Source: Vibrio sp. 10N.286.49.B3
GTDB lineage: Bacteria; Pseudomonadota; Gammaproteobacteria; Enterobacterales; Vibrionaceae
Direction: 5' to 3'
Length of the DNA stretch: 64,000 nt
Assembly: GCF_002873395.1 (NCBI RefSeq)
Contig: NZ_MCUV01000013.1
Span: 1 to 64,000 of the forward strand
This document shows positions 34,560 through 44,141 of this stretch, piece after piece. Within the stretch, counting starts at the first letter, position 1; every line of letters begins with the position of its first letter. The translations under genes were made by a program, and so were the position numbers. The notes under the pieces are model-generated. The model did not search any database. It had not been told where the DNA came from and saw nothing but the letters and a program-made list of their open reading frames with translations.

Positions 34560-36176
34560 ATGATTAATAACCCAATATTAAAAGGCTTTCATCCCGACCC
34601 TTCTGTGTGTCGTAGCGGTGAGGATTATTACATTGCGACATCAACGTTTGAGTGGTTTCCTGGGGTTAGAATATTTCATTCAAAAGATCTTAAAAACTGG
34701 CGTCTAGCAGCAACACCATTAGATTCCGTTGAGATGTTAGATATGCGTGGTAATCCCGATTCAGGTGGCATTTGGGCTCCTAACTTGACGTATTCCGACG
34801 GTCTTTTTTGGTTACTGTATACCGATGTAAAGGTGATAGATGCGCCTTGGAAAAATGGACGTAACTTTTTAGTGACAGCACCGAGTATCGAAGGACCATG
34901 GAGCGATCCTATTTCGATGGGAAATGGCGGGTTTGATCCTTCTTTATTGCATGAAGATGGAAAAAAATATTATGTATCTCGTCCATGGGGGCCAAGAAAT
35001 CATAGTGATCCATATAATAAAATAGTAGTGCAAGAATTTGATGCACAAACAAACAAGTTAGATAAAAAACGAATTAATATTTTTGAAGGTACTGATCTTA
35101 AATATACAGAAGCGCCGAATATTTATAAAAAAGATGGTTATTACTATTTATTGACCGCAGAGGGCGGAACAAGCTTTGAGCATTCAGTAACGGTCGCACG
35201 TTCAACGGATTTATTTGGTCCATATGAAGTGAGCCCACATGGTTCATTAGTGACAACTTGGCATACCCCAACAAATGCACTGCAAAAAGCCGGTCATGGT
35301 GCGTTAGTCGACACGCAAAATGGTGAGTGGTTTATTACTTATTTAGCAAGTCGCCCTATACGTTTTCCTGATCGTCCTCTTTTAGCTCGTCGAGGGAGAG
35401 GCATGTGTCCTCTAGGGCGTGAGACTGTGATTGATAGGGTTGAATGGGTTGATGGTTGGCCATTAGTTGTTGGCGGACCGCATGCAAAAGTCTCAATACC
35501 GGAAGCGAATTTACCAGAATGTGACTGGGGGCTTTCAGAGGATTTTATTGATAACTTTGACACGCATAAATTGGATGGGAACTGGCAAACATTACGCATT
35601 CCCTTTAGTGATAAATTAGGAAGCTTGAGTGAAAATCCAGGGCACTTAAGGTTGTATGGTAATGACAGCCTGCTATCTCTTTTTGAACAATCAACCGTAG
35701 CAACGCGATGGCGTCATCATCATTTTAGTGCGCAAACTAAGATGGCTTTCCAACCAGAGAATTTTCAGCAATCTGCGGGTATGTGTTGTTATTATAATAC
35801 GAGTAACTGGACATACTGTTTAGTCGACTTTGATGAAAAACTAGCAAAGCGCTGCTTACGGTTAATTCAAGTTGATAAGCAGAACGCAACTTTTCATCAT
35901 TATGATGGTAATGAAATTATTGTACCTGATGAAATAGAACATATTTGGATGAAGGTTGATGTTAAAGGTTTAGATTATTATTACAGCTATTCATTTGATG
36001 GTGAAACTTGGACACAATTCGATAAATCTTTTGAATCTTGGAAAATTTCAGATGATTACATCGATGGTCGTGGGTTCTTTACTGGAGCATTCGTTGGTTT
36101 GCATTGTGAAGACATTAGTAGCGATGGTTGTTTTGCTGATTTTGAATCATTTACCTATGAGGTCAGTGACTCATAA
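34560..36176 (+). CDS. xynB: GH43 beta-xylosidase (XynB type)
   Basis: 538 residues without a signal peptide, so intracellular. The five-bladed propeller has the GH43 catalytic triad: Asp13 in GFHPDPSV, Asp126 in GGFDPSLL (pKa modulator) and Glu184 in KYTEAPN (general acid). The C-terminal half from about residue 320 is the beta-sandwich typical of GH43 subfamily 11. It releases xylose from non-reducing ends of xylo-oligosaccharides, imported by the symporter encoded upstream. No xylose isomerase or kinase genes are present in the window. Confidence 0.92.
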   Translation: MINNPILKGFHPDPSVCRSGEDYYIATSTFEWFPGVRIFHSKDLKNWRLAATPLDSVEMLDMRGNPDSGGIWAPNLTYSDGLFWLLYTDVKVIDAPWKNGRNFLVTAPSIEGPWSDPISMGNGGFDPSLLHEDGKKYYVSRPWGPRNHSDPYNKIVVQEFDAQTNKLDKKRINIFEGTDLKYTEAPNIYKKDGYYYLLTAEGGTSFEHSVTVARSTDLFGPYEVSPHGSLVTTWHTPTNALQKAGHGALVDTQNGEWFITYLASRPIRFPDRPLLARRGRGMCPLGRETVIDRVEWVDGWPLVVGGPHAKVSIPEANLPECDWGLSEDFIDNFDTHKLDGNWQTLRIPFSDKLGSLSENPGHLRLYGNDSLLSLFEQSTVATRWRHHHFSAQTKMAFQPENFQQSAGMCCYYNTSNWTYCLVDFDEKLAKRCLRLIQVDKQNATFHHYDGNEIIVPDEIEHIWMKVDVKGLDYYYSYSFDGETWTQFDKSFESWKISDDYIDGRGFFTGAFVGLHCEDISSDGCFADFESFTYEVSDS

Positions 36177-36215
36177 TGATCTTTGATCCCCAATAAAACA
36201 GACTACTAACAATAA

Positions 36216-36260
36216 TAAAACCCACGTTTATTCTAAATAAAAAGAATGACGTGGGTTTAT
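36216..36260. terminator. Bidirectional terminator after the xylosidase gene
   Basis: AAACCCACGT / ACGTGGGTTT with an inner ATTCT / AGAAT pairing and A/T-runs on both sides, between the convergent xylosidase and TudS-YbgA genes. Confidence 0.75.
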
Positions 36261-36285
36261 ACTTTATAAGAGCAATAAATCTACC

Positions 36286-37236
36286 TTATAGTGCGTAACG
36301 CAGTCTTAAATCTGCAGGGTGCGGGTTTAGGTAAAACTGCGTTTCAAGATAGCCGTCTGGGTGCTCTGATAAGTAATGATTAATTAAGGTTAAAGGCGCG
36401 ATCAAAGGCGTAAGACCATCAGAATAACTAAAAATAACCGCATTTAATTCCGCTTTTTGTTTTTTAGTTAAGCTGCGCTTGAAATAACCTTGCAAATGCA
36501 TAAGTACATTAGTGTTGTTTTTACGACTGGCTCTGTGTGTGAGTGCATCCATCATTTTCTGACGATACTCGATAAAGAACTCATCAATGCTATCCCAGTC
36601 AGCAATACTCGCAACAAGCTGCCCTAACTCTTTGTAAGCGACATTATTGTGAGCCATCAAGGTTAGCTTGTAGCGCGAGTGATAGTTAACAATCGCTGCC
36701 CGTGTTATGCCATCTTTTACGCACTCATATAAATCATGTAACGCGTAGACTCGAGCAACAAAATTTTCTCGTAATACTGGATCTTGTAAGCGCCCGTCTT
36801 CTTCAACCGGTAACCATGGCATATCTTGCATTAAACGCTTGGTAAAAAGCCCTGTTGTGCCTCCTGGGAGGGTGTTGCCGTTTTCAATATAAAGCTTAAC
36901 TCGCTCCATGCCACAGGTCGGCGATTTAGCGCAGACAATAAACCCACATAGCGCGTTTAGGGAAGGTAGGCGTTTATCAATAAAGTTTGTCATTTTGTCG
37001 GTGAAATCTTCGCTAATATCTTTGGTAGCGACCAAGCGAATATCATCTTCATCTTTTGCAAGCAATCGTATCGTGGGGCGTGGCACCGTCATACCAGCAC
37101 CAACTTCAGGGCATACGGGTTCAAACTTGAAGTACTTACTTAGCTCTTCGACTGCAAATTTATTTTGTTTATGTCCACCATCAAAGCGGACTTTTTGTCC
37201 CATAACACAAGCACTAATGCCAACTGGAATCCCCAT
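36286..37236 (-). CDS. TudS (DUF523) - YbgA (DUF1722) fusion protein
   Basis: 316 residues. The N-terminal DUF523 domain (about 1-155) shows the three conserved cysteines in GISACVMG, PVCPEVGAGM and KSPTCGMERVKLY. These are the [4Fe-4S] ligands of the thiouracil desulfurase TudS. The C-terminal DUF1722/YbgA domain (about 190-310) includes VNYHSRYKLTLMAHNNVAYKELGQLV and LQGYFKRSLTKKQKAEL. This two-domain layout is common in gammaproteobacteria. The likely role is desulfuration of thiolated bases; the YbgA half has no known activity. Confidence 0.85.
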   Translation of the reverse strand: MGIPVGISACVMGQKVRFDGGHKQNKFAVEELSKYFKFEPVCPEVGAGMTVPRPTIRLLAKDEDDIRLVATKDISEDFTDKMTNFIDKRLPSLNALCGFIVCAKSPTCGMERVKLYIENGNTLPGGTTGLFTKRLMQDMPWLPVEEDGRLQDPVLRENFVARVYALHDLYECVKDGITRAAIVNYHSRYKLTLMAHNNVAYKELGQLVASIADWDSIDEFFIEYRQKMMDALTHRASRKNNTNVLMHLQGYFKRSLTKKQKAELNAVIFSYSDGLTPLIAPLTLINHYLSEHPDGYLETQFYLNPHPADLRLRYAL

Positions 37237-37418
37237 ACGTATTACTCCTTTGCTTCTTGAATATTAATTTTATTGATATCAGTCCCTTAGAATTAAGGAT
37301 AGTCTCTAAATGGTAAAAATGTATTTATTGCGAACTTAATTTCTGACTACTCTCTGCTAGAGTTTAATTTAGCTAGAGTTATATATGAAAAAAGTATGAG
37401 TTAGGATCAATAAGAGCG

Positions 37419-37991
37419 ATGGATAAAAGACAAAATTGGAAACGAATCGGTGCTTGCTTAGTGTTTGTGATAGCGGTGCACTGTCAAGCAAACTCAACGC
37501 TCTCTGTTGAGCCTAACAGCAATCATCTAGCACTTTCTCAACAGCAAAAAAAGGCGCTTAAACGCTCGACGGTGACGTTAGTTAAAGTGGATAAATCAGC
37601 TCGAAGAATGTATCTAATGAGTGGCAGTAAAATATTTCGTGAGTATCGAATTGCGCTGGGGGCAAATCCACGCGGGCATAAGGAGCAAGAAGGTGATAAG
37701 CGAACGCCAGAAGGTCAGTATACGCTTGATTTTGTGATAGAAGGTTCTGCTTTCCACCGCTCTGTTCACATTAGTTACCCTAATAAGATAGATAGGTATA
37801 TAGCTAAGACGCGAGGGGTTTCTCCAGGGGGCAATATTAAAATTCATGGGTTAAAGAATAATAATAGAAAGCCTGCCCAGTTCATTCAGAGTTTTGACTG
37901 GACAGACGGTTGTATTGCGATTACTAATCAAGAAATGGATGAGTTTCTTCGCTTTGTATCAATGGGAACACCTATCTACATCGAGTGGTAG
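37419..37991 (+). CDS. L,D-transpeptidase (YkuD domain), periplasmic
   Basis: 190 residues with an N-terminal signal peptide (ACLVFVIAVHCQA; cleavage near residue 25). The YkuD domain runs from about 50 to 190. Catalytic signature is NIKIHGLKNNN followed by DWTDGCIAITNQEMDEF, where Cys is the nucleophile and the usual S-H-G-C is T-D-G-C. Such enzymes make 3-3 peptidoglycan cross-links or attach lipoproteins. The Asp in place of His just before Gly-Cys is seen in a YafK-like subset whose members may cleave or edit such links, so the direction of the reaction is uncertain. Confidence 0.83.
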   Translation: MDKRQNWKRIGACLVFVIAVHCQANSTLSVEPNSNHLALSQQQKKALKRSTVTLVKVDKSARRMYLMSGSKIFREYRIALGANPRGHKEQEGDKRTPEGQYTLDFVIEGSAFHRSVHISYPNKIDRYIAKTRGVSPGGNIKIHGLKNNNRKPAQFIQSFDWTDGCIAITNQEMDEFLRFVSMGTPIYIEW

Positions 37992-38018
37992 GGATCCCAT
38001 CTTTGGCTATAATAGGTA

Positions 38019-39149
38019 TTACTCTTCTTCTGAGCTTGTCTCTAAAGACGCTTCTTGTTCCACTTCTAGAGATTCTGGCTTTTTCGTTAACGGCTTCGCT
38101 GTAATACGCTTACCTTCGCTGTCAAAGAAGTGCAGATTATTGGCACTAACATAAAGAGGCATCTCTTGGTTTAGCTCAATATCTCCTTCTGGTGTGACAG
38201 CAATAAAGCGCTCTTGCTCGATATCGCAGTGAACCAGTTGGTTTGGACCTAATGGCTCAATCGCTTGTACATTCGCATTAAGCTTGATGCCGTACTCCAT
38301 CGGTGTGATGTCGGCATGCTCTGGTCGAATACCAAGTGTAATCTTACTTGTTGGAATATGAAGAAACTCTGGCGTATGCAAAACTTGACCCGCAACCGAT
38401 ACTTTTCCATGTTCAATATGAGCAGGAATAAAGTTCATTGCAGGGCTACCCATAAAGCTAGCAACAAACTGACTTGCCGGCTGGTGGTAAACTTCATGCG
38501 GTGTGCCTACTTGCTCAATCTCACCTTGGTTTAATACCACGATACGATCAGCTAGCGTCATTGCTTCTACTTGGTCATGAGTAACGTAAACACTCGTCAC
38601 CCCCAGTTCACGCTGTAACTTCTTAATCTCTAAACGCATATGTGCACGTAGAGAAGCATCGAGGTTCGATAGTGGTTCATCAAACAAGAAAAGCTGAGGG
38701 TCACGCACAATTGCTCGGCCCATTGCCACACGCTGACGTTGTCCACCAGAAAGTTTAGATGGTTTACGGTCTAGGTATTGCTCAATTTTCAATGTACGTG
38801 CGACTTGTTGAATTTTTGCGTCAATCTCGTCTTTGTTCACGCCACGGTTTTTTAGCCCGTAAGCCAAGTTATTGTAAACCGTCATGTGTGGGTAAAGTGC
38901 GTAGTTTTGAAATACCATAGCGATATCACGCAGTGCCGGCTTTTCTGCATCAACACGGCGTCCACTTAAGTGAATCTCGCCATCAGTAATAGACTCTAAC
39001 CCAGCAATAGAACGCAATACAGAAGACTTACCACACCCTGATGGGCCAACTAAAACAATAAATTCACCTTGTTCGATATCTAAAGAAATACCTTTTACTG
39101 CTTGGTGACCATTTTCGTAGGTTTTTACTAATTTTTTGATATGTAACAT
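38019..39149 (-). CDS. ugpC: sn-Glycerol-3-phosphate ABC transporter ATP-binding protein
   Basis: 376 residues. Walker A GPSGCGKSSVLRSIAGLE, signature KLSGGQRQRVAMGRAIVRDP, Walker B LFLFDEPLSNLD and H-loop VTHDQVEAM mark the MalK/UgpC group, and a C-terminal TOBE/OB regulatory domain (about 235-350) is present. It is last of four genes in the order ugpB-A-E-C. The C-terminus extends into a short Glu-rich tail (EVEQEASLETSSEEE). It powers uptake of glycerol-3-phosphate and its diesters. Confidence 0.9.
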   Translation of the reverse strand: MLHIKKLVKTYENGHQAVKGISLDIEQGEFIVLVGPSGCGKSSVLRSIAGLESITDGEIHLSGRRVDAEKPALRDIAMVFQNYALYPHMTVYNNLAYGLKNRGVNKDEIDAKIQQVARTLKIEQYLDRKPSKLSGGQRQRVAMGRAIVRDPQLFLFDEPLSNLDASLRAHMRLEIKKLQRELGVTSVYVTHDQVEAMTLADRIVVLNQGEIEQVGTPHEVYHQPASQFVASFMGSPAMNFIPAHIEHGKVSVAGQVLHTPEFLHIPTSKITLGIRPEHADITPMEYGIKLNANVQAIEPLGPNQLVHCDIEQERFIAVTPEGDIELNQEMPLYVSANNLHFFDSEGKRITAKPLTKKPESLEVEQEASLETSSEEE

Positions 39150-39160
39150 TTTGGTATTCC

Positions 39161-40003
39161 TTATTTTTCGCTTTCAACTAAGCCTTTAACAAACCAACGT
39201 TGGAAAATAATAACGACTAATACTGGTGGTAGCATGGCTAAAATTACCATGGCAAATGCGTAGTCATAACGAGGTAGGCTAGTATCATTTATATTGCTTA
39301 ATATCTGTTTAATACCCATAACGATGGTGTTGTAGCTTTCATCGGTTGTCATCATTATTGGCCATAGATATTGGTTCCAACCGACCACAAACATGATGAT
39401 GAAAATAGCAGCCATCATTGTTTTAGACAGAGGAAGTAAAATATCGACTAAAAAGCGCCATGGTCCTGCATTATCAAGTTGTGCAGCTTCAAGTAACTCA
39501 TCAGGGATGGTTCTAAAGAATTGGCGGAAAAAGAATGTCGCCGTTGCAGAGGCAATTAATGGGATAATTAGACCACTGTAACTATTGAGCATGCCAAGGT
39601 GTGATACCACTTCATAAGAAGGGATGATACGAACCTCAAGTGGCATGAGTAGTGTGACAAAGATTAGCCAAAACCAAGCTGTTGCGTATGGTAGGCGGAA
39701 ATAAACTAACGCATAGGCAGCCATCATCGAGATAATGATTTTACCAATGGCGAAGCCTAGACCCATGATCATTGAGTTGATGATCATACTTTTAGCGTTA
39801 ACGCCAGATTCAAACCCTAAGCTTTTATTCCAAGCCTCTTGATAAATAGAAGTCAGGTTTTCCCCTGGTAGCCACTGCAAACCCTCACTTGCGATCATAC
39901 TTGGATCGTGAGTGGAGCTAGCAAAGATCAACCAAACCGGAGCGAGCATAAACAGAGCGCCGATAATAAGAATAAGATGGTCGGTTATACGATTCGATTT
40001 CAT
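39161..40003 (-). CDS. ugpE: sn-Glycerol-3-phosphate ABC transporter permease UgpE
   Basis: 280 residues, six membrane segments. The EAA loop is ELLEAAQLDNAGPWRFLVDILLPLSKTM. FASSTHDPSMIASEGLQWLPGENL near the N-terminus matches UgpE. It lies 42 bases after ugpA and 11 bases before ugpC. Confidence 0.9.
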   Translation of the reverse strand: MKSNRITDHLILIIGALFMLAPVWLIFASSTHDPSMIASEGLQWLPGENLTSIYQEAWNKSLGFESGVNAKSMIINSMIMGLGFAIGKIIISMMAAYALVYFRLPYATAWFWLIFVTLLMPLEVRIIPSYEVVSHLGMLNSYSGLIIPLIASATATFFFRQFFRTIPDELLEAAQLDNAGPWRFLVDILLPLSKTMMAAIFIIMFVVGWNQYLWPIMMTTDESYNTIVMGIKQILSNINDTSLPRYDYAFAMVILAMLPPVLVVIIFQRWFVKGLVESEK

Positions 40004-40045
40004 TATGAATCCTTTACAATCTGGATGAAAATAGTGGCAACTAAA

Positions 40046-40927
40046 TTAGTAGTGAACACGCTTCTCAACCACTCGGAATTGAATAAAAGTTAAAAGAAGT
40101 ACTAGCATTAGCAGCACAACCGATTGAGCAGAACTACCACCTAAATCAGCACCAATGAAACCATCGCGATATACCTTATATACCAGAGAAGTCGTTGTGC
40201 CACCTGGACCACCATTGGTCATCGTATCGATAACACCGAATGTATCGAAGAAGGCGTAAGTTAAGTTAATCACTAATAAGAAGAAGCCGGTTGGAGCCAG
40301 TAGTGGGAAAGTAATTGTCCAGAAACGGCGTGAATCACTCACACAATCGAGCATGGCTGCTTCTTTTACGGCGTAAGAGATAGACTGTAGACCCGCTAAG
40401 AAGTAGATAAAGTTAACAGAGACTTGTTTCCACACTGAAACGGCAATCAATGCAAAAGTGGCATCGACAGGGTCAGTTTGGAAGTTGAATTGCCAGCCAA
40501 TGTACTGGAAGAAGTCGGTTAATACGCCAATGTGAGGGTTAAAAAGAAAACTACCCATAATACCCGCAACAGCAGGAGCAACGGCATAAACCCAAGTTAG
40601 TGTGACTTTATAAGCCCCTTGACCACGTAGAATCCCATCCGCTTTTACCGCGAGAAGGAGTGCCAAAGCGAGCGATAAGAAAGAGACAATAAATGCAAAG
40701 CTAATGGTAAAACCAACGGATTTTAAATATTCGCTAGACTCCCAAAGCATAAGGTAGTTTTCAAATCCAACAAACGTTGATGATAGACCCCAAGGGTCTT
40801 CAAGCCTAAACGAGAGATAGAAAGCTTGTAATGCTGGATAGATAAAGAAAATTGCAATAATTATAATTTGCGGGGCAAGAAAAAAATATGGCAAAGGTGA
40901 ATGAAAAAATTGTTGTCGACGTACCAC
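40046..40927 (-). CDS. ugpA: sn-Glycerol-3-phosphate ABC transporter permease UgpA
   Basis: 293 residues with six membrane segments. FFLAPQIIIIAIFFIYPALQAFYLSF at the N-terminus and the coupling loop VKEAAMLDCVSDSRRFWTITFPLLAP fit UgpA. FDTFGVIDTMTNGGPGGTTTSLVYKVYRDGF is typical of MalF/UgpA proteins. It starts about 110 bases after the ugpB stop, separated by a hairpin. It pairs with UgpE in the inner membrane. Confidence 0.9.
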   Translation of the reverse strand: MVRRQQFFHSPLPYFFLAPQIIIIAIFFIYPALQAFYLSFRLEDPWGLSSTFVGFENYLMLWESSEYLKSVGFTISFAFIVSFLSLALALLLAVKADGILRGQGAYKVTLTWVYAVAPAVAGIMGSFLFNPHIGVLTDFFQYIGWQFNFQTDPVDATFALIAVSVWKQVSVNFIYFLAGLQSISYAVKEAAMLDCVSDSRRFWTITFPLLAPTGFFLLVINLTYAFFDTFGVIDTMTNGGPGGTTTSLVYKVYRDGFIGADLGGSSAQSVVLLMLVLLLTFIQFRVVEKRVHY

Positions 40928-40958
40928 AATATTTCCTTAGGTTATCTGAAAGTTATGT

Positions 40959-40991
40959 ACGCGCTCAACCATAAATAATAACTGAGCGCGT
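40959..40991 (-). promoter_or_regulatory. Intercistronic hairpin between ugpB and ugpA
   Basis: ACGCGCTCA / TGAGCGCGT form a GC-rich nine-base stem in the ugpB-ugpA gap with no T-run in the direction of transcription. Such structures commonly protect the upstream mRNA and keep the binding protein in excess over the permeases. Confidence 0.6.
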
Positions 40992-41036
40992 GTTTTTTAG
41001 TAAGCGTTAAAGCTAATGAGTTGAACTCACTAAAGA

Positions 41037-42335
41037 CTATTGAGTTGCGCGCGCAAAACGTCTTAGTAGCTGTTGGCTTTCTTGGTCTACTTTGTTGAAG
41101 CTATCTTCAATCGTTGAACGACCAGAAAAGATGTTATCGAACTCACGGTGCATCAGTTCTTGAATTTGCGAGTAGTAACCTAGACGGTAACCGTTCGTCC
41201 ACTCACCACCAGGTAGGCTTAGTTGCTTAACACCGACTTCAGCTTCAGGTTGCTCTTGGTAGTAACCTGATTCTTTAGTTAGCTCGTAAGCAGCAGTAGT
41301 CACAGGAACGTAGCCAGTAGACTGGTGCCATTGCATTTGCGTTTCAGGGTGCGTTAGGTGCTCAAAGAATGCCGCAACCGCTTTATCTTCTTGTGCAGGC
41401 TTGTTGTTCATTGCAAATAGTGCTGCGCCACCGATAAAGGTACGGCCAGCTTCTGCATTGATTGATTCCCAGTAAGGAAGGTAAGCCGTGCCTAAGTTAA
41501 ATTTAACGCGGTTTTTAAGTCCACCGAATGAGCCAGATGAACCCATCCACATTGCCACTTCTGCACGTTCGAATGGCGTTTGGTTTGCATCCCAATCGCT
41601 ACCGTAGTATTTGTAGTAACCTTTATCAGACCACTCTTTAAGCTTTGAAAAGTGCATCTGCATGTCAGGTGTGTTGAACATGATCTTAGAAGCAGGACCT
41701 TCGTAGCCGTTGTTCTTATCAGCTAACTGTAGGTTATGACGAGATTTGAAGTTCTCAAACATGATCCAAGGCGTTAAAGATTGTGAGAATGTTGCGATCT
41801 CATTTTTCTTTAGCGTCTTAGCAACAGTTTCCATTTCTTCATAAGTTTTTGGAGCTTGAACGCCCGCTTTTTCCAACAGATCCTTGTTGTAGTAAAGAAC
41901 AGGGGTTGAGCTGTTAAATGGCATACCAATCATCTTACCTTCGCTATCCGCATAGAAGTTACGTACGCCAGCAATGTAATCTTGATTGTTAAATGTGTAG
42001 CCAGATTCAACTAAAATATCTTGAATTGGTTTAGCAACGCCTGGTGCATTGATAATTGTCGCCGCGCCTACATCAGCAACTTGTAAAATATTTGGCGCTT
42101 CACCAGCACGGAAAGCAGCAATACCTGCCGTCAATGTTTCTACGTATGAACCTTTATAAATAGGAACAATTCTGAATTCATCTTGTTGATTGTTGAAGTC
42201 CGTAGCAATTGAATTAACGGTTTCACCTAATTGCCCGCCCATCGCGTGCCACCAAGTTACTTCTGTTGGAGCAGAAAAAGCGGTACCAGATACTGTTGCT
42301 GATAACACGCTAGCTAACCAAATCTTGTTCATCAT
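41037..42335 (-). CDS. ugpB: sn-Glycerol-3-phosphate periplasmic binding protein UgpB
   Basis: 432 residues with a signal peptide (MMNKIWLASVLSATVSGTAFS, cleaved near SA). Family-1 binding protein with UgpB landmarks: TEVTWWHAMGGQLGETVN, KGSYVETLTAGIAAFRAG, IGMPFNSSTPVLYYNKDL, ERAEVAMWMGSSGSFGGL and GGAALFAMNN. It captures glycerol-3-phosphate and glycerophosphodiesters for phosphate and carbon supply. AAGGA precedes the two adjacent ATGs. A candidate Pho box lies about 120 bases upstream. ugpQ, often the fifth gene, is absent. Confidence 0.93.
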   Translation of the reverse strand: MMNKIWLASVLSATVSGTAFSAPTEVTWWHAMGGQLGETVNSIATDFNNQQDEFRIVPIYKGSYVETLTAGIAAFRAGEAPNILQVADVGAATIINAPGVAKPIQDILVESGYTFNNQDYIAGVRNFYADSEGKMIGMPFNSSTPVLYYNKDLLEKAGVQAPKTYEEMETVAKTLKKNEIATFSQSLTPWIMFENFKSRHNLQLADKNNGYEGPASKIMFNTPDMQMHFSKLKEWSDKGYYKYYGSDWDANQTPFERAEVAMWMGSSGSFGGLKNRVKFNLGTAYLPYWESINAEAGRTFIGGAALFAMNNKPAQEDKAVAAFFEHLTHPETQMQWHQSTGYVPVTTAAYELTKESGYYQEQPEAEVGVKQLSLPGGEWTNGYRLGYYSQIQELMHREFDNIFSGRSTIEDSFNKVDQESQQLLRRFARATQ

Positions 42336-42452
42336 TTTTCCTTATTTATGATGTTTTAGTTTCGAACGAATTAACTTTTTTCGTTTGACGCTATATTGAT
42401 AGGAAAATGTGACGATTAGGTGCAGGGGCGATGTCAGTTTGATTAAGGATTT

Positions 42453-42470
42453 ATGGCAATAGGGTGACAG
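42453..42470 (-). promoter_or_regulatory. Candidate Pho box upstream of ugpB
   Basis: On the minus strand CTGTCACCCTATTGCCAT reads as two seven-base halves 11 bases apart, CTGTCAC and TTGCCAT. The first half matches the PhoB half-site CTGTCAT at six of seven positions, the second at five of seven. It fits PhoB control of ugp genes known from E. coli, although it sits rather far from the ATG. Confidence 0.45.
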
Positions 42471-42550
42471 GAAGGTAGAGAGCGAAGGCGAAATAGATGA
42501 GCGTCCATATCCATCTATTTTAGTGGTAAAACATTCACATTATCATTACG

Positions 42551-43288
42551 CTATTTCGAGAGTTTTTTTGATACTAACCAGCGTTGAATGGCATTCGTTG
42601 GCATAAGGGCAAAAAGAAGTGCTGCGCAAAGCGTCGAAGCTAATAAATCGAAAGGGTGGTGCATCCCAAGCCAGAGGCGCGTATAGCTAACACCGAGCCC
42701 CCAAGTTAGGAGCAAAGCAATGAAAGCATAGCAGCGGTAGTGAGCAAAAATACCACCAAAGAAAATAATGCAGATGGCGACAAAGATAGTGTGACCCGAT
42801 GGAAATGAATAATTGGTCTCACCTAGCCAATGCCGAGTACGCCATGTACTGGTATTGTTAGTTGCTTCAGTAATAAAGAGGTTCTTTTCTAATAACTCCG
42901 CGCGATAAAATGTATCGGTATCAGGAATAATGTGTTCTTGCTGGAGAAACTCAACATAAGGGCGGGGTTGTTGTGTGACATGTTTTAATATCGACTTGGT
43001 CGCAAAGCTAGTAATAAGCAGGAAAGCGAGAGCGAGGGTAAAGCGTAATAATGTGGCTTTATTTAATTTGAGAGAAAGTGTCATTAAGCATAATACTGCA
43101 AGAGTAATGAGAAATCCTCGACTACCAGCGGAATCGGTTAATAGACTAATAAATAAGCCGTAGCTATCATTGACGGGTGATGTAAGCGATCCATTGGTGT
43201 TTAAATAGATAACAGGGAAGAGTAAGAGAGTAAAAATCGCTAAAATCATAAACGACTTTATTTTTAGAGATGACAATGCAAGTACCAT
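42551..43288 (-). CDS. PAP2-family membrane phosphatase (PgpB-like)
   Basis: 245 residues with about six membrane segments. The three PAP2 motifs are present: KHVTQQPRPY (motif C1), FPSGHTIFVA (C2) and YTRLWLGMHHPFDLLAS (C3, histidine nucleophile). Candidates are phosphatidylglycerophosphate or undecaprenyl-pyrophosphate phosphatase activity, acting at the outer face of the inner membrane. No partner genes are adjacent. Confidence 0.87.
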   Translation of the reverse strand: MVLALSSLKIKSFMILAIFTLLLFPVIYLNTNGSLTSPVNDSYGLFISLLTDSAGSRGFLITLAVLCLMTLSLKLNKATLLRFTLALAFLLITSFATKSILKHVTQQPRPYVEFLQQEHIIPDTDTFYRAELLEKNLFITEATNNTSTWRTRHWLGETNYSFPSGHTIFVAICIIFFGGIFAHYRCYAFIALLLTWGLGVSYTRLWLGMHHPFDLLASTLCAALLFALMPTNAIQRWLVSKKLSK

Positions 43289-43378
43289 GTATTGAAATTA
43301 AACAAGTGGCAGGATAATACATCACTACCACTTATCTATCATCATTGAAATGTCATAAAACCTGCAATTGGGAGTTAT

Positions 43379-44140
43379 TTATTGGCCGTAATACATACAA
43401 ATACGCTTGCCATTAACTTGCTGAATTTCAAATGGGATCTGGTAAATACTTTCCATCACCTCTTTTTCGATCACTTCATCAACCTTGCCACTTTTAATGA
43501 CTTCGCCTTTACGCATTGCAACAATGTTGTCTGAATAGCTAGAAGCAAAGTTAATATCGTGGATAACAATCACAACAGCTTTATTAAGTTCATGGGCAAG
43601 CTTACGTAAGGTTTGCATGATCTCAACAGAGTGTTTGATATCCAAGTTGTTTAGTGGCTCATCAAGGAAGATGTATTGGGTATCCTGCGCTACCGTCATG
43701 GCAATAAAAGCCATCTGACGTTGACCACCACTTAACTGGTCTAAATATTTAGTGCGAATATCGGCAATACCTAGGTGCTCAAGCGCTTGGTTGATCACCT
43801 GTTTATCTTCAGATGTTAAGCGACCTTGGCTGTGAGGAAAGCGTCCAAACGCCACCAACTCTTCAACAGTGAAGCGCATATTAATATTATTTGACTGGCG
43901 TAGAACGGCTAAGTGTTTTGCTAATGTTTTTGTGTCCCACTCTGCTAGTGGTTTATCAGCGATAAATACGTTGCCAGCATCACTTTCAATTAAACGGCTC
44001 GCCATAGAAAGCAGTGTACTTTTACCCGCACCATTAGGACCAATGATCGATGTAATTTCACCGAGAGGGAAAAGTGCATCGGCATTTTTTACCACATAAT
44101 TATCACTGTATTTTTTCGATAATCCAGTTACTTTTATCAT
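43379..44140 (-). CDS. vctC: Catechol-siderophore ABC transporter ATP-binding protein (VctC-like)
   Basis: 253 residues. Walker A GPNGAGKSTLLSMASRL, signature QLSGGQRQMAFIAMTVAQ, Walker B YIFLDEPLNNLDI and H-loop VIHDINFAS mark the FepC/FhuC family. It is last in a four-gene set, one base from the second permease gene. This order (binding protein, two permeases, ATPase) matches V. cholerae vctPDGC and V. anguillarum fat-type systems. Confidence 0.85.
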   Translation of the reverse strand: MIKVTGLSKKYSDNYVVKNADALFPLGEITSIIGPNGAGKSTLLSMASRLIESDAGNVFIADKPLAEWDTKTLAKHLAVLRQSNNINMRFTVEELVAFGRFPHSQGRLTSEDKQVINQALEHLGIADIRTKYLDQLSGGQRQMAFIAMTVAQDTQYIFLDEPLNNLDIKHSVEIMQTLRKLAHELNKAVVIVIHDINFASSYSDNIVAMRKGEVIKSGKVDEVIEKEVMESIYQIPFEIQQVNGKRICMYYGQ

Positions 44141-44141
44141 A

